From assembly GCA_965603725.1 (NCBI GenBank), contig CBFDEC010000008.1, forward strand, positions 26,384 through 90,383: a stretch of 64,000 nucleotides of DNA, read 5' to 3'. The notes under the pieces are model-generated. The model was given only the letters and a program-made list of their open reading frames with translations. It did not search any database and was not told the origin of the DNA. Source of the DNA: JAGGSN01 sp965603725 (GTDB taxonomy: Bacteria > Zixibacteria > MSB-5A5 > UBA10806 > 4484-95). The position numbers and the translations under genes are program-made. Position 1 is the stretch's first letter; the number at the start of each line of letters is the position of its first letter. Positions 52,854 to 61,380 of this stretch are shown here, in pieces.

Positions 52854-54176
52854 TTATGGGAAAATTCCCCTTTCTTTATAAACTTTCTCCAGACAAGAGA
52901 GCGCTACCACATAAGCCGCAGTGCGCCAATCGATAAAATATTCTCGCGCCGCCTGGCGCACTTTAGAGTAGGCGTTAATGATCTTTTTTTGAAGTTTGGT
53001 ATCGACTTCCTCAAGTTCCCAGAATTCGCTTCGCTTATTCTGAAGCCATTCGAAATAGCTGACAATCACACCGCCGGAATTACAAAGGATATCAGGAATT
53101 AGATCGATTCCTCTGTCCTGCAAAATTTTATCGCCATCGATATCCGTAGGACCGTTAGCCCCCTCGGCAACCAGTTTCACATTTAGCCAGGGCGCTGTTT
53201 CCGCGGTAATTTGGCTTTCCATGGCGGCCGGTATAAAGATATCGGCTTTTGTCCGCAGGAATGCTTCATGGTCGACATCTTCAGCTTTTGAATATCCCTT
53301 AACTCCACCGTACTTTATTACATAATCTGTAAGTTCATCAGCATCAATGCCCTTGGGGTTAGTGATCGCTCCGGTAATATCCTCAACAGCTAACAGCCTT
53401 GAGCCCTGTGCTTTTAGCAATCGAGCGGCCCAGGAACCAACATTTCCAAACCCTTGAACGATGTATGTCGCATCGCCAATATCAAAATTCTGGTCTTTAG
53501 CCCACGCTTCTATTGTGTATACAACACCCTGGCCTGTAGCCTTATCCCGTCCCTGACTCCCACCAGATTCAATAGGCTTGCCGGTTACAACATGTCTGCA
53601 TCGCTGCCTTTCATGAGGGGGCATCATTGACAGATATGTATCGAGAATCCAGGCCATTATCTGAGCGTTAGTGTTTACATCAGGCGCTGGAATGTCATAT
53701 TCCGGTCCAATGTTGTTGCCCAAAGCGAAAGTAAATCGACGGGTAATCCGCTCCAGTTCACTGAAGGAGTATTTTGAAGGATCGAGTTGGATTCCTCCTT
53801 TGGCTCCGCCAAAGGGGATATCAGTAATGGCGCCTTTCCAGGTCATCCAGGTGGCAAGGGCACGCACCTCATCAATATCAACCATGGGATGATAGCGCAG
53901 TCCGCCTTTGTAAGGGCCAAGTGCGTCGTTATGCTGCACTCTGTATCCGGAAAATACCTCGATTCGTCCATCATCCATTTTCACCGGGAAATGGATGATA
54001 ATCTCGTTGCTGGTAGTTTGGAGAATTTTACGGATATCAGGATCAAGATTCATTAAATCCGCAGCTTTATCAAACTGTTTAATTGCATTACCGTAAAGAT
54101 CAGTTTTTTCTTCAGGCGCCTTTAGTTTTTTGATCACTTTAGTCTCTTTATTTTTAATAGTCTTTCTTGCTGGCAT
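52854..54176 (-). CDS. glutamate dehydrogenase
   Basis: The 440-residue product is of the Glu/Leu/Phe/Val dehydrogenase family: GPYKGGLRYHPMVD, the catalytic region PFGGAKGGIQLDPS, the nucleotide fold VQGFGNVGSWAARLL, and NSGGVIVSYFEW. An unusual lysine-rich N-terminal extension of about 30 residues is present. It interconverts glutamate with 2-oxoglutarate and ammonia using NAD(P)H. Its place between two Cys-rich genes and before the NuoE/NuoF-GltD genes links it to the same operon and probably to nitrogen or redox balance. Confidence 0.94.
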   Translation of the reverse strand: MPARKTIKNKETKVIKKLKAPEEKTDLYGNAIKQFDKAADLMNLDPDIRKILQTTSNEIIIHFPVKMDDGRIEVFSGYRVQHNDALGPYKGGLRYHPMVDIDEVRALATWMTWKGAITDIPFGGAKGGIQLDPSKYSFSELERITRRFTFALGNNIGPEYDIPAPDVNTNAQIMAWILDTYLSMMPPHERQRCRHVVTGKPIESGGSQGRDKATGQGVVYTIEAWAKDQNFDIGDATYIVQGFGNVGSWAARLLKAQGSRLLAVEDITGAITNPKGIDADELTDYVIKYGGVKGYSKAEDVDHEAFLRTKADIFIPAAMESQITAETAPWLNVKLVAEGANGPTDIDGDKILQDRGIDLIPDILCNSGGVIVSYFEWLQNKRSEFWELEEVDTKLQKKIINAYSKVRQAAREYFIDWRTAAYVVALSCLEKVYKERGIFP

Positions 54177-54236
54177 GATTCAATATCCCTGTTCTATAAA
54201 TTTAGAGTTTTATTTAAAGAAAATATTTTTGATATA

Positions 54237-54536
54237 TTAAACATATTCATTGCATTGCCAGATTTCTAATTCTAGTTTAGAGAAAGTGCAAATTTTGCGA
54301 TCACCGCAATTAATGCAAAGCCCGCTATATTTTGCCGATTCTAATTCTTTTTCCTTAGAATCGCGCAATGCGCTGACAGGCTCCAAAACACTCTTATTAA
54401 CAATGTCTTTGGCCGCAGGAGGCGCGCAACTATCGAACTCCTCGCAATACCATACAGGCTGCCCGTGATATTTCTGTCGAACACAAGTTGGTCCGTCATT
54501 ATATGTTGTGCAGATGCCCTGCATTGTATCTGTCAT
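54237..54536 (-). CDS. small double-module Cys-rich protein A
   Basis: The 99-residue product is a paralogue of protein B, with modules CTTYNDGPTC...VWYCEEFD and CINCGDRKIC...IWQCNEYV. The second Cys of the first module is Tyr here, so that module may not bind metal in the same way. It is the first gene after the predicted sigma-54 promoter and starts with AGGAGGAAATAC upstream. Family not recognised. Confidence 0.75.
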   Translation of the reverse strand: MTDTMQGICTTYNDGPTCVRQKYHGQPVWYCEEFDSCAPPAAKDIVNKSVLEPVSALRDSKEKELESAKYSGLCINCGDRKICTFSKLELEIWQCNEYV

Positions 54537-54615
54537 TGTATTTCCTCCTTAAAAATCATGGCAATTACCAACCTGTCAAAAACTATCTTTTAATGGCTCA
54601 TCCCGCATATAAACA

Positions 54616-54634
54616 TGGCAATTGTTGTGCCAAT
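54616..54634 (-). promoter_or_regulatory. sigma-54 promoter (-24/-12) for cluster 2
   Basis: On the minus strand the sequence is TTGGCACAACAATTGCCA. It has the GG-N10-GC spacing of the sigma-54 consensus, with TTGGCAC and TTGCC boxes. It lies about 80 bp before the Cys-rich A gene and points into the cluster. Confidence 0.8.
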
Positions 54635-54766
54635 GGTCTTATTTTTAAGAAATAGAAGTCTTTCAGTCAGTAACCAGAAGGCTATCTTATGTAATAACAG
54701 TCGATTACACGGCGATGAATTTCGACAGTATAAGTTTTTTAAAGATATGAGATTTGAAAATATTAA

Positions 54767-54809
54767 AAAATTTCGGGAAATTTTGAACCACTGGGGAGAA
54801 TTTCCCCAG
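54767..54809 (-). promoter_or_regulatory. two palindromes, candidate activator sites
   Basis: AAAATTTC-GG-GAAATTTT (54767-54784) and CTGGGGA-N5-TCCCCAG (54791-54809) are perfect inverted repeats 130-190 bp upstream of the sigma-54 promoter, the normal distance for NtrC-type enhancers. The second could also be part of a terminator for the regulator gene. Confidence 0.5.
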
Positions 54810-54814
54810 CGAGA

Positions 54815-56170
54815 TTATGAAGATGAAGGAGGTTCCTGGTTTTTCAGTTTTTCTCGCAAGGTTTTACGGTTGATCCCGAGTATCCCAGCGGCGCGTGTTT
54901 TATTACCGTCAACACTGGCAAGGACATTGCAAATGTATTCAGCTTCCACTTCAGCCAGAGACCGATTGAAGCCTATTCCCCTTAAAGCCGAAAAACGCAT
55001 CAATGAAGGCAAATCGGGGACCTCAATAAGGTCATCATCGGTCATAACTACGAGACGCTGGATTACATTTTCAAGCTCCCTGACATTACCGGGCCAATAA
55101 TAGTTTTTTAGCATCTCTAAAGCCTTATCTGAAAAATTTGGCGTTGATTTTCCCAACTCTTCGGAATATTTGGTGGCGAAATAATAAATCAGCAGTAAAA
55201 CATCATCTTTTCTTTCACGTAATGGAGGAATAGCAATAGTGATGACATTGAGACGGAAGAACAAATCCTCTCGAAAAGTTCCTTTCTTTATCAGACTGGA
55301 CAAATCTTTGTTAGTCGCCGCCAGAATTCTCACATCCACTTTACGGGTACGGTTGGCGCCTACCATACACACTTCTTTATCCTGAAGCACACGCAGTAGT
55401 TTCACCTGCATGGCAAGGCTGGTTTCGCTGATTTCATCAAGGAATATTGTACCGCCATCAGCGGTTTGAAAAAAACCTGCCCGGGACTCTGCAGCGCCGG
55501 TAAAAGCGCCTTTGACATACCCGAAAAGCTCGCTTTCGAGCAAGCCTTCCGGTATGCCTCCGCAGTTTACAGGTACAAATGGCGCAGAAGCTCGCGGGCA
55601 ATTATAATGAATGGCTCTGGCAACAAGCTCTTTACCGGTTCCGCTTTCTCCGGTGATGAGCACATTGGCTGGGGCAGAGGCAACTTTTTTTATAGCGTTA
55701 ACGACTTTGATCATGGCCTTTGATTCACCAAGGAGACCGCAAGAGGTCGGTAGTCTTTGCAGGGATTTAGCATTTCCCATTCTGCGCACGTGCAGTTTAT
55801 TAAGCGCCCGTTTTACCGCCGAAAAGAGCTCCTCATCTGTAAAAGGTTTGGATAGAAATTCCTCGGCTCCTGTTTTAACCGCCTCAACCGCCCCCTCGAC
55901 AGTGGCGTAACCGGTAATCATCATTACTTCGGTATCTTTATAATTTTCACGGACATGTTTAATTAAATCGAGTCCGCTGACCCTGGGCATTTTCAAATCT
56001 GTTATGACTAAGTCTATAGGCGTTGATTCTAAAATCTCAATGGCTTCCGCTACATCAGGGACGGTGAAAACTATATACCCCTGCGTGGCCAGATTTCTCT
56101 TAAGTGCTTCCAGCGTATTTAAAGAATCATCTACAACCAGAATGCGGCCTTTTTCAGTTGAATATGTCAT
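54815..56170 (-). CDS. NtrC-family sigma-54-dependent response regulator
   Basis: The 451-residue product has a receiver domain with the phospho-Asp in LVITDLKMPRVSG. A sigma-54 AAA+ domain follows: Walker A TGESGTGKE, GAFTGA in YVKGAFTGAAES, DEISE, and the R-finger region. It ends with a Fis-type helix-turn-helix (GNKTRAAGILGINRKTL). It follows its kinase gene by 21 bp. It lies next to the sigma-54 promoter at 54616 and is the likely activator of cluster 2. The signal is unknown. Confidence 0.95.
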   Translation of the reverse strand: MTYSTEKGRILVVDDSLNTLEALKRNLATQGYIVFTVPDVAEAIEILESTPIDLVITDLKMPRVSGLDLIKHVRENYKDTEVMMITGYATVEGAVEAVKTGAEEFLSKPFTDEELFSAVKRALNKLHVRRMGNAKSLQRLPTSCGLLGESKAMIKVVNAIKKVASAPANVLITGESGTGKELVARAIHYNCPRASAPFVPVNCGGIPEGLLESELFGYVKGAFTGAAESRAGFFQTADGGTIFLDEISETSLAMQVKLLRVLQDKEVCMVGANRTRKVDVRILAATNKDLSSLIKKGTFREDLFFRLNVITIAIPPLRERKDDVLLLIYYFATKYSEELGKSTPNFSDKALEMLKNYYWPGNVRELENVIQRLVVMTDDDLIEVPDLPSLMRFSALRGIGFNRSLAEVEAEYICNVLASVDGNKTRAAGILGINRKTLREKLKNQEPPSSS

Positions 56171-56191
56171 TTAAAGAACGCCTCATTTATG

Positions 56192-57904
56192 TCATAGTCC
56201 TGTAATGGGCAGTTGGACTTCAAAGCGAGAGCCCTGATTCACCTTGCTTTCAACTTCAATGGAGCCTTTATGAGAAGTTACAATTCCATGGACTACTGCC
56301 AATCCCAACCCCGTACCTTCATCTATATCTTTTGTTGAAAAAAACGGAATGAATATTTTCTTTATAATATCTTCACTCATTCCAACACCGGTATCCGCCA
56401 CAGCTAGAATAATGCTGTCATCGCCGGCATATGTTTGTATTGTTAATGTTCCGCCCTTTGGCATAGCCTGGATGGAATTAACCACAAGATTTACCAGAAC
56501 CTGGTTCAACTGCGCCTGGTCGCCGGTAATCTTTGGGATATCAGGCGAAAGCGAGCGAACCAGTTCTATTCCTGCCCTGGCACAGCGAGCTTCAAAAAAA
56601 TATAGCCCTTCATTTATTATCTGGTTTAAGTCAATCCGGGCTTTCTTAGGGGGCATTTGCCGGGCGAATATCATGAGTTTCTTTATTATTTCCCGCGCAT
56701 GTAACGAGGAACGCACTATCTTATCGATGTCCTGGCTTGCCTGATCTGGAATTTCCGGGCATTTTTTAGCAAGCTGAGCGAATCCAAGAATATTACCCAA
56801 CGGTTCATTCAATTCATGAGCAACGCCGGCCGCCAGCTGTCCGATAGTCGCCAGCCGATCGGCATGTCTGAGCTGTTCCTGAAGCTGCGATCTTTCCTTT
56901 TCAGCTTCTTTTCGTTCCACTATGAGTCCTATTTGTCCGGCTATGGCGTCTATCAAGTTTCTCTCCTCCCTGAGAAACGGTCCCTCATCAAGCTCTGGTT
57001 TATCATCCATATAGACCACTTCGATAACTCCCCGGCGTTTTCCAACAATAGTAATGTTCGCAGTCTGTTTTTGTCCATCCTCCTGGAAACCGGATGTTGT
57101 ATAAGAATGCCCATCCAGAACAATCCTGGCCGTTGTGGACTCAGGATATTGCCAGGCTGGAGGCAGAAGCTCTACTATACCGTTTAAAATCTCATCAAGC
57201 GTCATCCCCTGCCATTCGGCTACCTGAGCAATACTGTACAAACATGTCAGCTCTTTGACTCTTTCACGTAAGGCCGCCTGAGCGCTTTGATTCAAAAGCG
57301 CAATTCCAAGAGTTTGAGCGATCTCTTCGTACAACTCTATTTCATCTTCGGTGAAATAGTCAAGTTGACTGCTCATTAACTGCATAAGCCCGATATTTTC
57401 ATTACCAAAAACAAGCGGAATTATCGCCAATGACTTGTAGTTGCCATTTATGTTTTGGCTGCGATAATGTTTATACTCATGGAATTTCGACATGGAGTTC
57501 AAAGACTTTTTCATATCACCCGTCCAGTAACTGCCGTTAGTTGTAAACACAGATAAAGATGGATCGAACTGTTTCCGGATAATATCTGCTCGCAAATGAT
57601 CGATAAATGAATTCACTTGCGGGCGAGGAATTATCACATCATCACCATTTTCTATGCTAAGAACGATCTCATACTTGAAGGAATGTTCATTTTGCCCGGT
57701 AATCTCACAATGAATATATTTGTCATCCTCTCTTAACCATAGCTCAATAGTATCGCATCCAGAAAAGCCTGATAACAGCTTTGAGGTTTCGCGAAGAAAT
57801 TCAACTCTGGGAACGCCACGATTAGCGTGGTTCAATATCTGATGCGAAAGAGGGCGAAAATCATCAACCGATTTGCGGCCAGAACCTTTTATACGCTTTG
57901 GCAT
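56192..57904 (-). CDS. soluble GAF-domain sensor histidine kinase
   Basis: The 570-residue kinase has no membrane helices. Two GAF-like domains at about residues 20-210 and 215-330 are followed by a coiled coil (RKEAEKERSQLQEQL), a HisKA domain with the His in AAGVAHELNEPLG, and a GHKL ATPase (NLVVNSIQAMPKGG, VADTGVGM, GTGLGLAVVHGI). It senses a cytoplasmic signal and should phosphorylate the NtrC-type regulator directly downstream. Confidence 0.93.
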   Translation of the reverse strand: MPKRIKGSGRKSVDDFRPLSHQILNHANRGVPRVEFLRETSKLLSGFSGCDTIELWLREDDKYIHCEITGQNEHSFKYEIVLSIENGDDVIIPRPQVNSFIDHLRADIIRKQFDPSLSVFTTNGSYWTGDMKKSLNSMSKFHEYKHYRSQNINGNYKSLAIIPLVFGNENIGLMQLMSSQLDYFTEDEIELYEEIAQTLGIALLNQSAQAALRERVKELTCLYSIAQVAEWQGMTLDEILNGIVELLPPAWQYPESTTARIVLDGHSYTTSGFQEDGQKQTANITIVGKRRGVIEVVYMDDKPELDEGPFLREERNLIDAIAGQIGLIVERKEAEKERSQLQEQLRHADRLATIGQLAAGVAHELNEPLGNILGFAQLAKKCPEIPDQASQDIDKIVRSSLHAREIIKKLMIFARQMPPKKARIDLNQIINEGLYFFEARCARAGIELVRSLSPDIPKITGDQAQLNQVLVNLVVNSIQAMPKGGTLTIQTYAGDDSIILAVADTGVGMSEDIIKKIFIPFFSTKDIDEGTGLGLAVVHGIVTSHKGSIEVESKVNQGSRFEVQLPITGL

Positions 57905-58473
57905 TAATCATCCACCAATTAATATTACCTCAAATTCAATATGCCGAAACCTAAGTTACTTAAGTCGGTGAGAAATGTCAATATCTCGAAGCAGGGTTTT
58001 ATTCAAATCAGGCAGCAATTGATTTTAATAATTGAAATGAACCTTTTGCATTAGCGGCCTTCTGACTTAATATAAATCGGGATCAATCGAGATTATCCAG
58101 GATCATTTTCTGACATAATATTGGCATAGTTAGATTTTGAATCGACACGGATGGTGTCATCCGTGGCCGGTTCAATTCCGGCTTCCAGCGATGTGCCATA
58201 ACCCGTTTTCTGAGTTCGATTTAATCAATACGAGTTTTTGCATTTAATGATGCTCTGATCTATAATTTAAGGAACAGAGGATGGTTTAATTTGATCTCTG
58301 GTTCTCAGAGGTAATCCACCTCCTGGAGGCGCCTGAGGGCAAAACTGAAGAAATTGATCGCCTGAGATAGCTGACCCCCCATTCGTCACGACCGATGATA
58401 TCGATTCGTACATCAAGATTGCCTGCGCTTATACTCTGGGCGGCATCATTAACAGTAGCGATAGGATAGCCTC
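57905..58473. other. 569-bp intergenic region with kinase promoter
   Basis: On the minus strand TTGACA (57976-57981) and TAACTT (57953-57958) are 17 bp apart, a moderate promoter for the kinase gene. A hairpin CACGGAT/ATCCGTG near 58146 is followed by GCCGG-TTCAATT-CCGGC, which resembles a tRNA T-arm, but no tRNA could be folded. No gene seen. Confidence 0.45.
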
Positions 58474-59466
58474 TTACCTTTTTATTAATTCTTCGACCGC
58501 TTTTAAGACCTGCTCACAGGTGATTTCTTTCATACAGCGGAAATGTTTTTCCGGGCATTTTTTAGGACCATGTAAACTGCAGGGACGGCAATACAGCTCC
58601 CTGTTTTCGATAACGGCGGATTTTTCTGAATAGGGGGTAAAGCCAAACCGTGGAACCGTGGGACCGAATATAGCGACAACCGGCGTGCCGACCGCCGAAG
58701 CTATATGGGCAGGCGCTGAATCGTTGGCAATCGCCAGGCGAGCCATTTTTATTATCGCCGCCGATTGAAGCAGGTTAGTCTTGCGAGCCAGGTTGACTGC
58801 ACAACCGGCATTACTGATTTCCTCACAAAGCGAATAGTCATCCGCCGAACCCAATAAAACAATATCACAGGCCAGTTTTTCTTTCAGGAGCTTCGTCAAT
58901 TCGGTATAGCCAACCCAGCATTTAGTCTGCCAGATCGAACCGGGGGTAATCACCACGAAATTATCGAAATTAACATGATTTAAAAACAGATGTTCGTTGG
59001 CTTCGTTTATCTCATTATTTGAGATGAATATTTTAGGAGAAAATCCGGCAGTGGGGGACAGGCTCTTACAAAGCGCCAGGCATCTTTCTACTTCATGTTT
59101 GCCGTTATCGTAATGGATCTCATCGCTGTAGAGAAACCGCGCCTGTGAAATATCATAGCCGATTCGTTTGGAGATACCGGCATATAAAGGCAGTAGAGCG
59201 CTCTTTAAATATCGCTGGACTATCAACGCTGTGTCGCATTCAGCATTTTTTAATGCCGAGACTGCCTTTAAAAAGGATGATACTCCTCCTCTTTTATCGT
59301 AGCAGATAAGTTCATCTATATACGGATTATGTCTGACCAATGGTTCAGCCTGCGGGCGAACAACGGCGGCCACATAATGACCAGCGCTTTTAAGCGACTC
59401 GAACACCGGCGTGCAGAGGACAACATCACCCGGGAAGGCGGTTTGTATTATGGCTATTCTGGACAT
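58474..59466 (-). CDS. glycosyltransferase family 9 (heptosyltransferase-like)
   Basis: The 330-residue product has a two-domain GT-B fold typical of ADP-heptose:LPS heptosyltransferases: IQTAFPGDVVLCTPVFESL at the N-terminus and ANDSAPAHIASAVGTPVVAIFG with GPTVPRFGFTPYS in the second half. A Cys-rich C-terminus (CRPCSLHGPKKCPEKHFRCM) is common in this family. It builds the inner core of lipopolysaccharide in the cytoplasm. It lies 18 bp after murJ, on the same strand. Confidence 0.9.
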   Translation of the reverse strand: MSRIAIIQTAFPGDVVLCTPVFESLKSAGHYVAAVVRPQAEPLVRHNPYIDELICYDKRGGVSSFLKAVSALKNAECDTALIVQRYLKSALLPLYAGISKRIGYDISQARFLYSDEIHYDNGKHEVERCLALCKSLSPTAGFSPKIFISNNEINEANEHLFLNHVNFDNFVVITPGSIWQTKCWVGYTELTKLLKEKLACDIVLLGSADDYSLCEEISNAGCAVNLARKTNLLQSAAIIKMARLAIANDSAPAHIASAVGTPVVAIFGPTVPRFGFTPYSEKSAVIENRELYCRPCSLHGPKKCPEKHFRCMKEITCEQVLKAVEELIKR

Positions 59467-59484
59467 GGGGTATTATTAAATAAA

Positions 59485-61050
59485 TTATATCCTTGCCTTC
59501 CTAAACAACCCCATAACCAGCCCTAAACCGCCAAACACTCCAACTCCTGCTCCAACTCCGACAGCCAGTTGATATAAAGTGGTAAACACACCGGCATAAT
59601 CCGAATACATGCCGAAGTTTTGTAAAATCAAATAGCTTACAACTCCTCCGGCGCAGGCGGCAAAGGCTGTCTTGACAACGTGTATAATCAGTGAATTGTA
59701 ATCCGGCATGCCAATTTTTTTCCTGATATTAAAAGCCAGCATTGAGAAATTCGCAAGTGCGGCCACGCCGGGCGCTAACGCCAGACCGACAAAGCCCAGC
59801 GGCTTCATCAGCAATAAACTAACAATGACATTTACGCCAACTGCAATTGCGGAAATCTTGACCGGTGTGGCGGTATTCTTGTGAGCATAGAAAAGCTGGG
59901 CAGAAAGTCTTACTAAACCGAAAAAGATCAGTCCGGCGCTGTAGGCCTGAAGTGCCCTGGCCGCGTTTATCGAATCGGTCCAGCCGAATACGCCATGCTG
60001 ATATATAAGCGCGCATACCGGACGGGCGGCTACAATCAGAAACACTGCAGACGGCAATAAAAACAGCATCTGCATTTTGCTCGAACGGATATATTTCGAC
60101 AGGGCTTCATCTTTCTTACCACCTGCGACCAATGCCGACAGTTCAGTCAGCGAAACTGTCGCTACCGCTACACCGAATACGCCCAGCGGGAAATGCATCA
60201 GGCGAAAAGCATAGTTTAGATATGAAATACTGCCCGATTCCAATAATGAGGCCAACAGCGTGGCTACAAAAATATTCACCTGAACGGCGGCTACACCCAG
60301 AGCGGCTGGCCCCATCAGGCGGATTATCTGCTTAACAGATCTGTCTGCAAAGCTGAAAATAAACTGAAAGCGAAATCCGATAGCATACAGTTGCGGAAGC
60401 TGAAAAATAAGCTGAAGAACTCCTCCTGCCAGAGCGCCCCACGCCATAACGGTTATCGGAGGGTCAAAGTAATCACGGAAAAACAATCCGGCGACTATCA
60501 AGCCAATGTTGAATCCGGCTGGCGCTAACGCGGGCATACCAAACAGTCCAAAGCAGTTTAAAGTACCCATTACAGCCGCGGCGCCGGCGATAAAAATCAG
60601 AAATGGAAACATAATCTGTGTCAGTTTCGTGGTCAGTTCAAACTGGCCGGGAGTGTCGGCAAAGCCCGGAGCTATCACCCGGACTAAATAGGGCGCGACG
60701 ATTATGCCCAAAACAGTAACGGCGCCAAGAATTACCAGCAATACCGACAACACTGTCGATGTCAGTATGAAGGCTTTTTGTTTGCCGTCATCCTTAAGTT
60801 TCTGTGAAAAAACCGGCACATAAGCGGCTGAGAGAGCCCCCTCGGCAAAAAATTCACGCAACAGGTTGGGAATCCTGAAAGCGGCATAAAAAGAGTCGAC
60901 CGCAGCCCCAGCGCCAAAAAAATGTGAGAATATTTGCTCTCTAACCAGCCCTAACAGCCGAGATATAATTGTAGAAACGGAAAATCTAAATGACTTTTTG
61001 ACAAAACTGTCTTTAGCTGAGGGCTTGTATTTTTTATTTTGTATTGACAT
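59485..61050 (-). CDS. murJ: lipid II flippase MurJ
   Basis: The 521-residue protein has about fourteen helices. The segments STIISRLLGLVREQIFSHFFGAGA, FRIPNLLREFFAEGALSAAYVPVFS and AYSAGLIFFGLVRLSAQLFYA are MurJ/MviN signatures. It moves lipid-linked peptidoglycan precursors across the inner membrane. It is divergent from rpsT and followed by the glycosyltransferase gene. Confidence 0.94.
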   Translation of the reverse strand: MSIQNKKYKPSAKDSFVKKSFRFSVSTIISRLLGLVREQIFSHFFGAGAAVDSFYAAFRIPNLLREFFAEGALSAAYVPVFSQKLKDDGKQKAFILTSTVLSVLLVILGAVTVLGIIVAPYLVRVIAPGFADTPGQFELTTKLTQIMFPFLIFIAGAAAVMGTLNCFGLFGMPALAPAGFNIGLIVAGLFFRDYFDPPITVMAWGALAGGVLQLIFQLPQLYAIGFRFQFIFSFADRSVKQIIRLMGPAALGVAAVQVNIFVATLLASLLESGSISYLNYAFRLMHFPLGVFGVAVATVSLTELSALVAGGKKDEALSKYIRSSKMQMLFLLPSAVFLIVAARPVCALIYQHGVFGWTDSINAARALQAYSAGLIFFGLVRLSAQLFYAHKNTATPVKISAIAVGVNVIVSLLLMKPLGFVGLALAPGVAALANFSMLAFNIRKKIGMPDYNSLIIHVVKTAFAACAGGVVSYLILQNFGMYSDYAGVFTTLYQLAVGVGAGVGVFGGLGLVMGLFRKARI

Positions 61051-61128
61051 TAGCTGTTGGATGATTATATTCAGTTCCTTAAAATAGCGTTAAAGTGTTA
61101 ACGAGTAAATAAATCGAAAGGGAGAACA

Positions 61129-61380
61129 TTGCCACAACACAAATCGGCTGCTAAAAGGATGAAGACATCTGAAAGAGAACGTCAGCGAAACAAACGTGTT
61201 AAGTCTATTATGCGCGGAGCTTTGAAAACCTACCAGACCGATAAAGAAAAATCGGCTGATAAGCTTAAAGACGTTGTTAGAATACTCGACAAAGCCGCTT
61301 CGAAAAAGGTTATTCATAAAAATAAAGCCGCCCGGTTAAAATCCCGTATGGCCAAACAGGCCGCAAAGCAGGCAAAGTAA
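61129..61380 (+). CDS. rpsT: ribosomal protein S20
   Basis: An 83-residue, strongly basic protein beginning PQHKSAAKRMKTSERERQRN, as in S20, with a helix-rich fold and the Ala/Lys-rich tail. It binds 16S rRNA in the small subunit. The start is TTG after GGGAG; S20 genes often use TTG. It is convergent with the reductase gene: the stop codons are adjacent. Confidence 0.95.
   Translation: MPQHKSAAKRMKTSERERQRNKRVKSIMRGALKTYQTDKEKSADKLKDVVRILDKAASKKVIHKNKAARLKSRMAKQAAKQAK

Noticed and set aside
58135..58200. tRNA-like 3' half: hairpin CACGGAT/ATCCGTG then GCCGG-TTCAATT-CCGGC
   Set aside because: No matching 5' acceptor strand, D-arm or anticodon arm could be found, and there is no CCA end. Left as an unexplained structured stretch.
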